NCBI RefSeq assembly: GCF_029210395.1
Contig: NZ_JARGDP010000001.1
Coordinates: 62,001 to 126,000, forward strand
DNA length: 64,000 nt
Source: Petrocella sp. FN5
Lineage (GTDB): Bacteria; Bacillota; Clostridia; Lachnospirales; Vallitaleaceae
Direction of reading: 5' to 3'
Part shown: positions 54,864-63,556 of the stretch, one piece after another
How positions within the stretch are numbered: the first letter of the stretch is position 1
Layout of the letters: each line of letters opens with the position of its first letter
Notes under the pieces: model-generated
Told to the model about the DNA's origin: nothing
The model's input: the letters and a program-made list of their open reading frames with translations, nothing else
The model's database searches: none
Program-made: the position numbers and the translations under genes

Positions 54864-55015
54864 TAAAGATAAAGCTTCCAAAATCGTTGTAGAATATGCC
54901 CTAAGATAGCAGTTCTGAAAGCTAAAAATAATTCGCACAAATAGATCCCATTACAAGCCAATCGATGCTGAATATAGTAAAATAGAAGAAAAACTTATTC
55001 GCAAAGGGGTAAAAA

Positions 55016-56347
55016 ATGGGAAGAATACAGGAAAGAATTAAACATAAGCTTGAAAAGAATCCGGTAGTAGAATGTAATAAGATCCAAAACAAATTTTGCC
55101 CCACTCTGTTTCAAAAGTTTTCAGAGACAGTTGACCCAAGGCATCAGAGTTATATAGGATATAACAATAAAACGATGCTTGGAACCGCTTATTACAAAGG
55201 AATTGCTGGGCTCACTAGCATGCAGTCTATGACTTATGAGTTTAATGACAAAAAAATAGCAAATAATGTTATGAATTTCCTGGGTGAAAAAGAAAAAGAT
55301 TTTCTTCCTCATGGCGTCACACTAAATGAATACTTTGAAGAACTAGATTATAAACAGACCCAAGAAGTACAGCAATCACTCGTATATGATCTTATCCGAC
55401 GAAAAAGTTTTGATGATGCACGATTTCAGAAGAAATGGCTTGTCATTGTAGATGGAACGCAACTGTATTCAGGAAGTCGTAGAATAAATGAAACATGTCT
55501 AGAAAGACGTTACAACAAAGAAACAGATGCTGAAAAGGTGAACTATCATATCGATGTATTGGAAGCAAAAATAGTCTTAGGTGATAAATTAATCGTAAGT
55601 CTAGGTTCGGAATTTATAGAAAACAACCGTGCAGATACAAAAAGACAGAAAAATATGAGTGAAGAAGAACGCAAACAGGATAGCGAAACAAAAGCATTTA
55701 AAAGGCTTGCCGGAAATATAAAGAAGAGATTTCCACGCCTTCCCATTGTGCTACTTGCAGATAGCCTTTATGCATCGGAACCCGTGATGAAAATATGCAA
55801 AAGAAGTAAGTGGGATTTTATCATTCGCTATAAAACAGGAAGTATTCCAAGTATTGCAGCTGAGTATGAAGCGATTCCTGAAAAAGGAGTGGCGGGTCAT
55901 GCAACATATGTAAATGAGATTGATTATAAAGGGAACCCAGTAAATATGTTAAAGTATTTTGAAGAAAAAGTAATCAAAGAAAATGTTATGCGGACAGAAT
56001 TTCAATGGTTAACAAACATAATCATAACAAATAAGAATGCAGAAAAGCTGGTTGAAGCAGGAAGAAAACGATGGAAAATAGAGAATGAAGGATTCAATCG
56101 TCAGAAGAACTGGCAGGGAAATATCACACATATATGTAGTTGGAATTCAGAAGCAATCAAAAATCATTATCTGATGCAACAGATATCAGACATGATAAAA
56201 CAGTTATATGAGTGGTACTATCTAAAAGCAAATGAGATTAAAAAAAGACAAAAAAATATATCTTCCGATTTGTTAGCCAGCTTTGGTCGGCAACTAACAA
56301 GGGAAGATATACTCACAGTAGATATGCAAGGCATACCTAAGAACTGA
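55016..56347 (+). CDS. DDE transposase, IS4-like, inserted between two Trk systems
   Basis: 443 residues. Likely catalytic triad: Asp in VIVDGTQL, Asp in VLLADSLYAS, and Glu in RKRWKIENEGFN (the YREK-like box of IS4-type enzymes). AAAGGGG precedes the ATG. Reading frame is intact. No terminal inverted repeats could be found by eye in the 150 bases on the left or the 300 on the right, so the exact element ends are unknown. It splits what would otherwise be a continuous potassium-transport region. Confidence 0.8.
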   Translation: MGRIQERIKHKLEKNPVVECNKIQNKFCPTLFQKFSETVDPRHQSYIGYNNKTMLGTAYYKGIAGLTSMQSMTYEFNDKKIANNVMNFLGEKEKDFLPHGVTLNEYFEELDYKQTQEVQQSLVYDLIRRKSFDDARFQKKWLVIVDGTQLYSGSRRINETCLERRYNKETDAEKVNYHIDVLEAKIVLGDKLIVSLGSEFIENNRADTKRQKNMSEEERKQDSETKAFKRLAGNIKKRFPRLPIVLLADSLYASEPVMKICKRSKWDFIIRYKTGSIPSIAAEYEAIPEKGVAGHATYVNEIDYKGNPVNMLKYFEEKVIKENVMRTEFQWLTNIIITNKNAEKLVEAGRKRWKIENEGFNRQKNWQGNITHICSWNSEAIKNHYLMQQISDMIKQLYEWYYLKANEIKKRQKNISSDLLASFGRQLTREDILTVDMQGIPKN

Positions 56348-56407
56348 ATTAAGTATAGCAAAGGAAGTGATGTCTGCCAAGTGAAATTTTAACTAAATTA
56401 AACTAAT

Positions 56408-56488
56408 TTATCCACAAAGCCTTAAAACGGGAAAAATAGAGCCTTAGTATGTGGATAAGATAAGTAAAAAAAGAAACTGTGTGGAAAA
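56408..56488. other. Cluster of three DnaA-box-like sequences
   Basis: TTATCCACA at 56408-56416, its reverse complement at 56450-56458, and TGTGGAAAA (TTTTCCACA on the minus strand) at 56480-56488. The first two also form a 9-bp inverted repeat. It lies in the 327-base gap between the transposase and trkH genes. Confidence 0.5.
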
Positions 56489-56500
56489 ACTTCTTTTTTT
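56466..56500 (+). terminator. A/T-rich hairpin terminator
   Basis: AAAAAAAGAA pairs with TTCTTTTTTT around a 15-base loop. Weak stem but long U-tract; may end transcription from the transposase gene. Confidence 0.5.
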
Positions 56501-56674
56501 AAAATTTATTAGAATTTGAGTTAGCAGAAAGAACTTTACCTTTCAAAGCTGCTAAGATAGGTATAGGATTGCTTTTTCAATCTACAGGCTATATAATGAA
56601 GGTTGGCTTATGAAAAGACTGTAGATAAGACTGTAAAAAAGACATAAAAATACTTGGAGAGGTAAGGGTTGCTT

Positions 56675-58057
56675 ATGGCTAAACAAAAAAATCAACTGGA
56701 TGTAAATTTGAAACCGACACAAGTGTTAGTGCTAGGCTTTTTGGTCGTTATTATAGTAGGTGCTATTTTACTGAGTTTGCCAATATCAAGTAATTCCGGT
56801 AAAAGTACCGGATTTATAGATGCTCTTTTTACATCTACGTCGGCAGTATGTGTAACCGGTTTGGTTGTCGTTAATACATCCCTTCATTGGAGTGCCTTTG
56901 GAAAAGTAGTTATTTTAATGCTCATTCAAGTTGGTGGCCTGGGATTTATGACCATTGCCAGTACTATTTTTATGATTTTGGGCAGAAAAATTAGTTTGAG
57001 AGATCGTATGATGATTCAAGAGTCATTAAATCAGAACACTTTGTCAGGCATGGTACGATTAACAAAAAATATTATTATTGGTACATTAATCATTGAAGCT
57101 ATCGGTGCCTTGTTTTTATCCTTAAAGTTTGTACCGGAATATGGAGCCAAAGGTATATTTTACAGTATATTTCACGCCATATCAGCATTTTGCAATGCAG
57201 GTTTTGACATTATCGGTGATAACAGTCTTACGCCTTATGTCGGTAGCGTTATTATTAATTTTACAGTTATGGCGCTCATCATTATTGGTGGTTTAGGCTT
57301 TACTGTTTGGATGGATGTTTTAAAAGTAACAAAAAAAGAGTTGAGATTTGGTTTTAAGATTAAAAGATGGTTCAGACAGTTACGACTTCATACAAAGCTG
57401 GTTTTAGTGATAAGTACAAGCCTAATTGTTGTTGGTTTTCTTTTCTTCTTCTTCCTAGAAGGATTTAATGATGCAACCCTTGGTAACCTGCCTTTAAAAG
57501 ATAAATTATTAGGTGCGATGTTCCAATCAGTGACAACGAGAACGGCGGGTTTTAACACAATCACCAATAGTGATATGACCGATGTTTCAAAGTTCATTAC
57601 CATCCTCTTAATGTTTATAGGTGGATCGCCGGCAGGTACGGCTGGAGGCATTAAAACGGTCACCATAGGCGTCATATTTTTTGAAGTATTATCTGTTGTA
57701 AGAGGTAAAGATGACGCTGAGGCATTTAATCGTCGTATTCCCAGAAATACCATTAAAAGAGCCCTTGCAGTTGTTATGATCAGTTTATCTGTGGTTATGG
57801 GTGTGACGATGTTGTTAACCATAACGGAATCAGGTGGATTTATGGATATCTTGTTTGAGGCGGTATCTGGATTTGCTACAGTAGGACTTTCATTAGGTGA
57901 AACTTCAAAGCTTTCTCAAATAGGAAAACTGATTATGAGCATGACCATGTTTATTGGAAGACTTGGGCCCATCACTATGGCTGTCGCACTTACAATAAGA
58001 CATGAAAAGAAAAAAATAAACATTAGAAAACCGGAAGAAAAAGTGATGGTAGGATAA
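56675..58057 (+). CDS. Potassium uptake protein TrkH/KtrB, second system
   Basis: 460 residues from ATG 56675; an in-frame TTG at 56669 is also possible behind GGAGAGG. KtrB-like length and N-terminus, with filter segments TSAVCVTGL, SAFCNAGFD, TRTAGFNT and GFATVGLS, the third preceded by TTRTAG as is typical for KtrB/TrkG-like proteins. It forms a sodium-dependent or independent potassium channel with the RCK protein encoded next. Confidence 0.88.
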   Translation: MAKQKNQLDVNLKPTQVLVLGFLVVIIVGAILLSLPISSNSGKSTGFIDALFTSTSAVCVTGLVVVNTSLHWSAFGKVVILMLIQVGGLGFMTIASTIFMILGRKISLRDRMMIQESLNQNTLSGMVRLTKNIIIGTLIIEAIGALFLSLKFVPEYGAKGIFYSIFHAISAFCNAGFDIIGDNSLTPYVGSVIINFTVMALIIIGGLGFTVWMDVLKVTKKELRFGFKIKRWFRQLRLHTKLVLVISTSLIVVGFLFFFFLEGFNDATLGNLPLKDKLLGAMFQSVTTRTAGFNTITNSDMTDVSKFITILLMFIGGSPAGTAGGIKTVTIGVIFFEVLSVVRGKDDAEAFNRRIPRNTIKRALAVVMISLSVVMGVTMLLTITESGGFMDILFEAVSGFATVGLSLGETSKLSQIGKLIMSMTMFIGRLGPITMAVALTIRHEKKKINIRKPEEKVMVG

Positions 58058-58071
58058 ATGGAGGCCCAGTT

Positions 58072-58749
58072 ATGGCAGGTAGAAACGATTTTGTAATTTT
58101 CGGATTAGGCAAATTTGGAAGAAGTGTGGCGGAGACTTTAGCTTATAACGGAAAAGAAGTTCTTGCAATTGATATAAAAGAAGAGGTCATTCAGGATGTG
58201 GCAGACTTTGTTACCCATGCGGTACAGGCGGATGTTACAGATGGAGATGCCCTCAAGGCCTTGGGCATTGGTAACTTTGATGTGGCGGTTGTGGCAATCT
58301 CTAATAACCTTCAAGCCAGTATCATGGCGACCATACTGGCGAAGGAACTGGGTGTGCCTTATGTACTGGCCAAAGCTCAAAATGAAATCCATAAAAGGGT
58401 TCTTGAAAAAGTTGGGGCGGATAAAGTTATTTTTCCGGAAAGAGAAATCGGAACACGAATTGCTAATAATTTAATATCGGAGAATTTCATTGACTATATT
58501 GAGTTATCCATCGACCATAGTATTGTGGAAATTGAAGTCATGGATGAATGGGTAGGTAAAACACTAAAGGAACTGAACATGCGTGCCAACTATGGTATAA
58601 ATGTTATGGCCATCCGAAAAGGCGAAAAAATAGTCATTACCCCAGGTGCGGACTTTGTTCTTCAGTCCTCAGATGTTTTAGTTGTTATCGGTGCCAATGA
58701 AGACCTTAGAAAAATCAATGTAATAAAAAAGGATAATTATGATAAGTAG
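58072..58749 (+). CDS. ktrA: KtrA/TrkA-type RCK regulator
   Basis: 225 residues. RCK_N with intact nucleotide site GLGKFGRS and acidic residue in LAIDIKE; RCK_C in about 140-225 (SIVEIEVMDEWVGKTLKELNMR). This is the size of KtrA, which binds ATP or ADP and, in many Firmicutes, c-di-AMP in its RCK_C domain. GGAGG precedes the ATG. It overlaps the rRNA methyltransferase gene by 11 bases. Confidence 0.9.
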   Translation: MAGRNDFVIFGLGKFGRSVAETLAYNGKEVLAIDIKEEVIQDVADFVTHAVQADVTDGDALKALGIGNFDVAVVAISNNLQASIMATILAKELGVPYVLAKAQNEIHKRVLEKVGADKVIFPEREIGTRIANNLISENFIDYIELSIDHSIVEIEVMDEWVGKTLKELNMRANYGINVMAIRKGEKIVITPGADFVLQSSDVLVVIGANEDLRKINVIKKDNYDK

Positions 58750-59515
58750 TCGATCCAATCCAAAAGTAAAGGAAATACAAAAACTTCAAAGTAATCAACG
58801 GTACCGTCAACAGTCACAAAAATTTGTAGTAGAAGGCTGGCGTTTGATAAAAGAAATACCTTTTCATCAGATTGAGCGAATTTATATACAAGAAACTCAA
58901 TTGGAAAAGTTACAATCGATAGATTCAAGTAGAGAATGGGACGTTGAACAGGTAAGCGATTCGGTAATGAAAGCCATGAGCAAGGAGACAACCTCTCAAG
59001 GTATTTTGGCGATAGTTTATATGAAGCCACTTATAGTGGAGATGTCTTTACCGGATAAGCCTTTGATCATTGCCCTTGAAAATGTTCAAGATCCAGGCAA
59101 TCTAGGGACTATTCTAAGAACAGCAGATGCAGCAGGGGTTGATTTGGTTTTGCTGTCAAAAGGTACTGTAGACTTGTATAACCCTAAAGTTGTTAAAGCC
59201 ACTATGGGTGCGATTTTTAGAATGAATATCCTAAAAGATGTGGATTTAAACAGCTATATAGAAAACCTAAAAGAAAAAGACGTTCATGTATTTGCTGCCC
59301 ACTTAGAAGGCATAAAAAACCACTATGAAGGTAATTATATTGAAGGAACTTGCTTTTTAATTGGAAATGAAGGTGATGGACTTAGTAGGGACTTATCTAG
59401 TCTTGCAACTGATTATATTAAGATTCCCATGCGGTCTGAAGCAGAAAGTCTTAATGTCGCAGTTGCTACAAGCATACTTGTATATGAGGCCGTAAGACAA
59501 AGGGGTATAGATTAA
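58739..59515 (+). CDS. SpoU-family RNA 2'-O-methyltransferase (RlmB/TrmH-like)
   Basis: 258 residues. An N-terminal substrate-binding domain (MISSRSNPKVKEI) and a SpoU knot domain with the three motifs: NVQDPGNLGTILRTADAAG, LIGNEGDGLS, and IPMRSEAESLNVAVATSI. It methylates a ribose in rRNA or tRNA using S-adenosylmethionine. In Clostridia the gene at this place often follows ktrA. The start overlaps the ktrA end (ATGATAAGTAG). Confidence 0.88.
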   Translation: MISSRSNPKVKEIQKLQSNQRYRQQSQKFVVEGWRLIKEIPFHQIERIYIQETQLEKLQSIDSSREWDVEQVSDSVMKAMSKETTSQGILAIVYMKPLIVEMSLPDKPLIIALENVQDPGNLGTILRTADAAGVDLVLLSKGTVDLYNPKVVKATMGAIFRMNILKDVDLNSYIENLKEKDVHVFAAHLEGIKNHYEGNYIEGTCFLIGNEGDGLSRDLSSLATDYIKIPMRSEAESLNVAVATSILVYEAVRQRGID

Positions 59516-59521
59516 TTCGAA

Positions 59522-59558
59522 GGCTAAAGGGCCAAAACAAAAGTTTTGACGCCTAACC
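59522..59558 (+). repeat. Palindromic intergenic repeat, short copy G
   Basis: GGCTAAAGGGCCAAAAC, four As, then GTTTTGACGCCTAACC: a compact hairpin nearly identical in plan to copy D. It lies between the methyltransferase stop and its terminator, as copy B does at cutA. Confidence 0.7.
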
Positions 59559-59575
59559 ATTCTAATAATGAATAA

Positions 59576-59618
59576 AGCCATTTTCGTCATGATGTTATGA
59601 CGAGAATGGCTTTTAATT
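59576..59618 (+). terminator. Bidirectional terminator between converging genes
   Basis: AGCCATTTTCGTCAT (59576-59590) pairs with ATGACGAGAATGGCT (59597-59611), followed by TTTTAATTAA. The plan resembles the terminator at 6374. Confidence 0.8.
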
Positions 59619-59643
59619 AATTAAGTATGTTATGTTTTATAAG

Positions 59644-60561
59644 TTAGGAAAGCGTGGTTTTTGAATGTTTAATAGCCCCATCAATCATCTCATAACTAAT
59701 GGTACTTAAGCCATCAAGGTAACAACTTTTAGCTTTTTCGAGATAGTTAAGAGCTTCTGTGTTGTTGTTCTCTAACTGAGAGATTAATCCCATATGATAT
59801 AAAGTATCGGGTGCATTTTCATCTAACTCTAATGCCTTCTCAAAGTATTTTTTAGCTTGAGTTAGGTCGTCTTGTCTAAATGCTATTAGACCTAGATTGT
59901 CATAGGCTCCGGCATAATCCTCATTCTTGTTCAAAGCAGCCTTCGTAAAAAAAGTTGCTTTGACATAATCTTCCTTTAAGACAAATAGATAACCCAAAGT
60001 GGTGAAGTCTTGAGGGAAATAATAAGGATTATCCTTTACCACAGCATTGATAGTTTCATCTGTATAAGTAGGATCTGTTAAAAACCCTTGATTTTCAGCA
60101 CCATATTGATCAAAAAAATCATAATAGATTTGTATGGCTTTGTCTATGTGTCCCAGCTTCCAATAACAAATGGCTTTATTGCCCATTAAAGTTTTAGTGG
60201 TGAGGAAATAACTGTTCGTTTCAAGGCCTTTATCGAAACACTTAAGCGCTTGTTCTACCTCATTATTCCGAAGGAGTAAAAGGCCGTAGGTAGCTAATAT
60301 GGTGGTGTTTTGTGTACCTAGCTTATAGGCCGACTTATAAAAAGGTAATGCTTTTTGGTTGTCCTTGGTAAAAGTTTGAATAAGAACACCAAGTACGCCG
60401 ACAAACGTTCCGAGAAAGAGTAGCACCAGTATAAGAAAATAAACGCCAAAGCCAATTAAGAAATATGTGATAGGTTGTTGGTTTATGACGACGATTACAA
60501 AGTAACTGACCAGAAGATAGCCAATAGTGATAGAACGCCATTTAGATTTAAGTTTTGCCAT
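59644..60561 (-). CDS. Membrane-anchored TPR protein
   Basis: 305 residues. Two membrane helices at about 12-30 and 33-65, then TPR units through to the C-terminus (ATYGLLLLRNNEVEQALKCFDKGLE; AGAYDNLGLIAFRQDDLTQAKKYFEKALELDENA; TLYHMGLISQLENNNTEALNYLEKA). TPRs mediate protein contacts; the partner is unknown. CTAGGAGG precedes the ATG. The next minus-strand gene upstream encodes the PAS/GGDEF-like protein, so the two may be co-transcribed. Confidence 0.8.
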   Translation of the reverse strand: MAKLKSKWRSITIGYLLVSYFVIVVINQQPITYFLIGFGVYFLILVLLFLGTFVGVLGVLIQTFTKDNQKALPFYKSAYKLGTQNTTILATYGLLLLRNNEVEQALKCFDKGLETNSYFLTTKTLMGNKAICYWKLGHIDKAIQIYYDFFDQYGAENQGFLTDPTYTDETINAVVKDNPYYFPQDFTTLGYLFVLKEDYVKATFFTKAALNKNEDYAGAYDNLGLIAFRQDDLTQAKKYFEKALELDENAPDTLYHMGLISQLENNNTEALNYLEKAKSCYLDGLSTISYEMIDGAIKHSKTTLS

Positions 60562-60586
60562 GAAAACCTCCTAGTATTGTTGGTTG

Positions 60587-61807
60587 TTAGGGGAGTAAAC
60601 CTTTAATCGTTTTAGAAAGGCTGTTTTGTTTGGTTTTAATGATCATGTTTTTCTGTGTGTAGGTTAATAAATGCTTTCTGTATTTTTCATTATAAGACAA
60701 AATAGATTGGTCCATTTTGTCTACGAACCTATTTAAAGTGCCGGTTGAACAGTTTGGGAAAAAAAGGATGAAGGTATCGCCACTTATACGGCAAGGTATC
60801 TCATACTGGCTAGCAGCTGATTTTAAGTCCTGTGCAATTTCCATAAGAAGTTGGTCGGAATTTGTGTGCCCAAGTTTTTTGTTGAGTTGTTTTAGTCCTT
60901 GAACCGTCAGAACATAAACACCAAGAGGTAGGTAACCATGTTGATCCAGTTCTTTTAGCTTTAATTCAAACTGATTATGGTTGTGGAAGCCGGTTAGAGG
61001 ATCAAAGTTATTCAAGTATTCTAGAGTGGATGACATCGTATTCAAATCGGATACGTCTTTTATGTGGCATAGTGTTAAACCATCACCGACTTTATGTAAA
61101 GTTGTATCTAAGACTTGAATGGACTGTCCCAAATCATGTTGGTACTGAAAATAAAGCTTAATTTTTTCACCTGTATGTAGCACCCGCTCCATAATTTCCT
61201 TTGCATAATCATAAGGAAAAGCTTCGAAAATACTTTCGTCATATATGGTTCTTAAGGGTTGACCAAAGAGCTTAAGATTATTTTGGGGGACATCCACAAT
61301 ATAACCATCTTGATTAACTAAAAACATGGGTGTTTCTATATGTTTGAAATATACAGCAACTTTTGTTCGAAAACTTTGATTATCTGTTTCATTTTTTATG
61401 CGTTCCGTTTGGTCGGTAAATTTTAATAGTAAAAGGGATGACTTTTGGAATTTCACAATTTGATGGTTTAAGATGAGTTTGGCGATTAAACCACTTGGAT
61501 ATGTCAGTAGGAAAATCTTATTTTCGTATTTTATATCAAGGGGTAATTGACTTAAGTTGAGTAGATTAGAGAAAGCCTTCTCGTACTTATCCAGCATAAA
61601 AAGCTTTGAGAATTTTTTGTTTCGGTATTCAATATGACCAAAATGGTTAATAAGGACAATGCCCTTTTCATCATGTTCATACAATTCTTCTATTAATGTA
61701 AAATCTTGATGGCTGATGTGATTAGAATTCTTCTCTTTTTGATTGTTCGTCAAAACATCAATATGGCTCTTAATTAGAAGCTCGACACTGTTTTGTAAGT
61801 CAGACAT
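60587..61807 (-). CDS. PAS protein with degenerate GGDEF domain
   Basis: 406 residues from the ATG at 61807, behind GGAGG; an in-frame start 11 codons earlier overlaps that site. Two PAS-like regions (about 40-130 and 150-250) precede a GGDEF fold (about 255-390: DPLTGFHNHNQFELKL, then RISGDTF). The catalytic GGDEF is SGDTF (342-346), so cyclase activity is doubtful. It could bind GTP or act as a structural signal receiver. No membrane segment is seen. Confidence 0.78.
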   Translation of the reverse strand: MSDLQNSVELLIKSHIDVLTNNQKEKNSNHISHQDFTLIEELYEHDEKGIVLINHFGHIEYRNKKFSKLFMLDKYEKAFSNLLNLSQLPLDIKYENKIFLLTYPSGLIAKLILNHQIVKFQKSSLLLLKFTDQTERIKNETDNQSFRTKVAVYFKHIETPMFLVNQDGYIVDVPQNNLKLFGQPLRTIYDESIFEAFPYDYAKEIMERVLHTGEKIKLYFQYQHDLGQSIQVLDTTLHKVGDGLTLCHIKDVSDLNTMSSTLEYLNNFDPLTGFHNHNQFELKLKELDQHGYLPLGVYVLTVQGLKQLNKKLGHTNSDQLLMEIAQDLKSAASQYEIPCRISGDTFILFFPNCSTGTLNRFVDKMDQSILSYNEKYRKHLLTYTQKNMIIKTKQNSLSKTIKGLLP

Positions 61808-61945
61808 AAAAACCTCCACCCATCGATTCTTTAAAATCATGGTTTTTTACTGTAGCTATTATATCATAAATCTATACAAATCACATCACAGAATAAAAGT
61901 TAACTTAGTATTTAATAGAACATTACATAATCCATTAAGATAATA

Positions 61946-61954
61946 TGGTATAAT
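61946..61954 (+). promoter_or_regulatory. Extended -10 promoter of the ppx-ppk genes
   Basis: TGGTATAAT, 52 bases before the ppx start. No clear -35. Confidence 0.55.
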
Positions 61955-62006
61955 TATAGGATATGGTTATAGTGTCATTTAATTAAAAAGCTAGGAGATG
62001 TTAAAT

Positions 62007-63545
62007 ATGCCAAAAAACCTTATAGCGGCAATAGATGTGGGTTCTCATGCCATAAGAATGAAAATAGGTGAAATTAATAAAGCGGGTGATTTTAGATTGC
62101 TTGAAAAATTTCGGAAAATAGCGGTACTGGGCCATGATACTTTTGCTAACGAAAAGGTCAGCTTTGAGTCCGTAGATAAGACCTGTGAAATACTCAAAAA
62201 TTTTAGAATGACAATGGATGACTATGGTGTAAAACGGTATGTTATGATGGCAACCAGCGCAATTAGAGAAGCATCAAATAAAGATTATATAATGGACCAG
62301 ATTAAGCTTAAGACAGGTCTTGATATACGTATTATTGACAATTCTCAAGAACAGTATTTGACTCTAAAGGCACTAAAACACAAACTGGTTGATTACAACA
62401 CAATAACTTCGGAAGGTGCAGTTGTTATTGTTATCGGTGCAGGCAGTATCCAGATTACTACCTTTAAGAATGGTGAGCTTAAATCCAGCCAAAATGTAAA
62501 AATGGGTGCGCTTAGAATCAAAGAAATATTAGGCGCACTTGAAAATCAAACCACAAAATATTATAAAGTGCTTAAAGAATATATTGAAGCCAATTTGGAA
62601 GATCTGGATTTTTTAAGAGATCAAGATGCTTATAAGCACTTAGTCGTAATCGGTGGTGAAATTGGTGTCATTCAAAGTATGATGGATGATGAAGCAAGAG
62701 AAGCAATATACAGTATGAAGAAAAAGGATTTTAAAGCGATATCGAATGAAATCATGTCGAAGACAACAGATGAAATAAAAAGGGATTATGAAATAAAAAG
62801 AGAAAGAGCAGAAATCATTGTACCTTCTCTGATGCTCATTAACATGTTTATTGACAAAACCACAGCAGGAGAGATCATCATACCGAACATATCACTAGCG
62901 GACGGTATCATTCGTTTCATTCATGAGGATATCTATAATCTCCATACGAATGACATATCCACTCAGGACATCATAACAAGTGCAACCGTATTAGCCAAAA
63001 AATTTAACTACGATGAAACCCATTGTAATCATGTTGAGGCACATGCACTATTGCTCTTTGATAAATTAAGAAAGATTCATGGTATGAAAGAAGAGCGTAT
63101 TTTGCTTCGTGTTGCGACCATTTTACATGATATAGGAAAGTTTATAAGTCTTGATCACCATAGTGAGCATTCTTATAATCTTATTAAGTCCTTGGAATTG
63201 TTTGGGATGTCTACATTGGAAGTGGAAATGGTGGCAAATATAGCTAGATACCACGGTATAGTTGTCCCGAAAGATCAAGATCAAAATCCAGCTGCATTGC
63301 CTACAAAAGAAAGAATAATTGTAGCAAAGCTTATTGGAATCCTAAGAATGGCAGACGCTCTTGATCGAAGTCACAAACAAAAAATCAAGATTGAGTCGGT
63401 TAGAATTAAAGACAAAGAATTGATCATTAGAGGTAAATCAGTAAAGAATACCACATTAGAAGAATGGAATTTTTCAAAGAAATCTGAATTTTTCAAAGAA
63501 GTGTTTGGGATTAAGCCAATCCTGATTATTACACGTGATTTATAG
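62007..63545 (+). CDS. ppx: Exopolyphosphatase/GppA-family protein with HD domain
   Basis: 512 residues from ATG 62007, 9 bases after AGGAG; ATG 61998 would abut that site. The Ppx/GppA actin-like fold is clear (AAIDVGSHAIRMKIGEI; TSAIREASNKDYI; VVIVIGAGSIQIT). The C-terminal HD-like domain (about 330-510) has ILHDIGKF and HHSEHSYNLI. It should degrade polyphosphate or pppGpp. The usual DxGGGS of the phosphate loop is replaced by GAGSIQ, which may lower activity. It precedes ppk by 11 bases. Confidence 0.83.
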   Translation: MPKNLIAAIDVGSHAIRMKIGEINKAGDFRLLEKFRKIAVLGHDTFANEKVSFESVDKTCEILKNFRMTMDDYGVKRYVMMATSAIREASNKDYIMDQIKLKTGLDIRIIDNSQEQYLTLKALKHKLVDYNTITSEGAVVIVIGAGSIQITTFKNGELKSSQNVKMGALRIKEILGALENQTTKYYKVLKEYIEANLEDLDFLRDQDAYKHLVVIGGEIGVIQSMMDDEAREAIYSMKKKDFKAISNEIMSKTTDEIKRDYEIKRERAEIIVPSLMLINMFIDKTTAGEIIIPNISLADGIIRFIHEDIYNLHTNDISTQDIITSATVLAKKFNYDETHCNHVEAHALLLFDKLRKIHGMKEERILLRVATILHDIGKFISLDHHSEHSYNLIKSLELFGMSTLEVEMVANIARYHGIVVPKDQDQNPAALPTKERIIVAKLIGILRMADALDRSHKQKIKIESVRIKDKELIIRGKSVKNTTLEEWNFSKKSEFFKEVFGIKPILIITRDL

Positions 63546-63556
63546 GGGGCTATGAA

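Noticed and set aside
56408-56488. Chromosome origin
   Set aside because: No dnaA, dnaN, parA/parB or rpmH genes are near and only three boxes are present.
54864-56674. Terminal inverted repeats for the IS4-like transposase gene
   Set aside because: Comparison by eye of the left 150 bases with the reverse complement of the right 300 bases gave no convincing match.
57388-57822. 144-codon minus-strand frame inside the second trkH gene
   Set aside because: It is a shadow of the membrane-protein codons; there is no start signal and no family resemblance.
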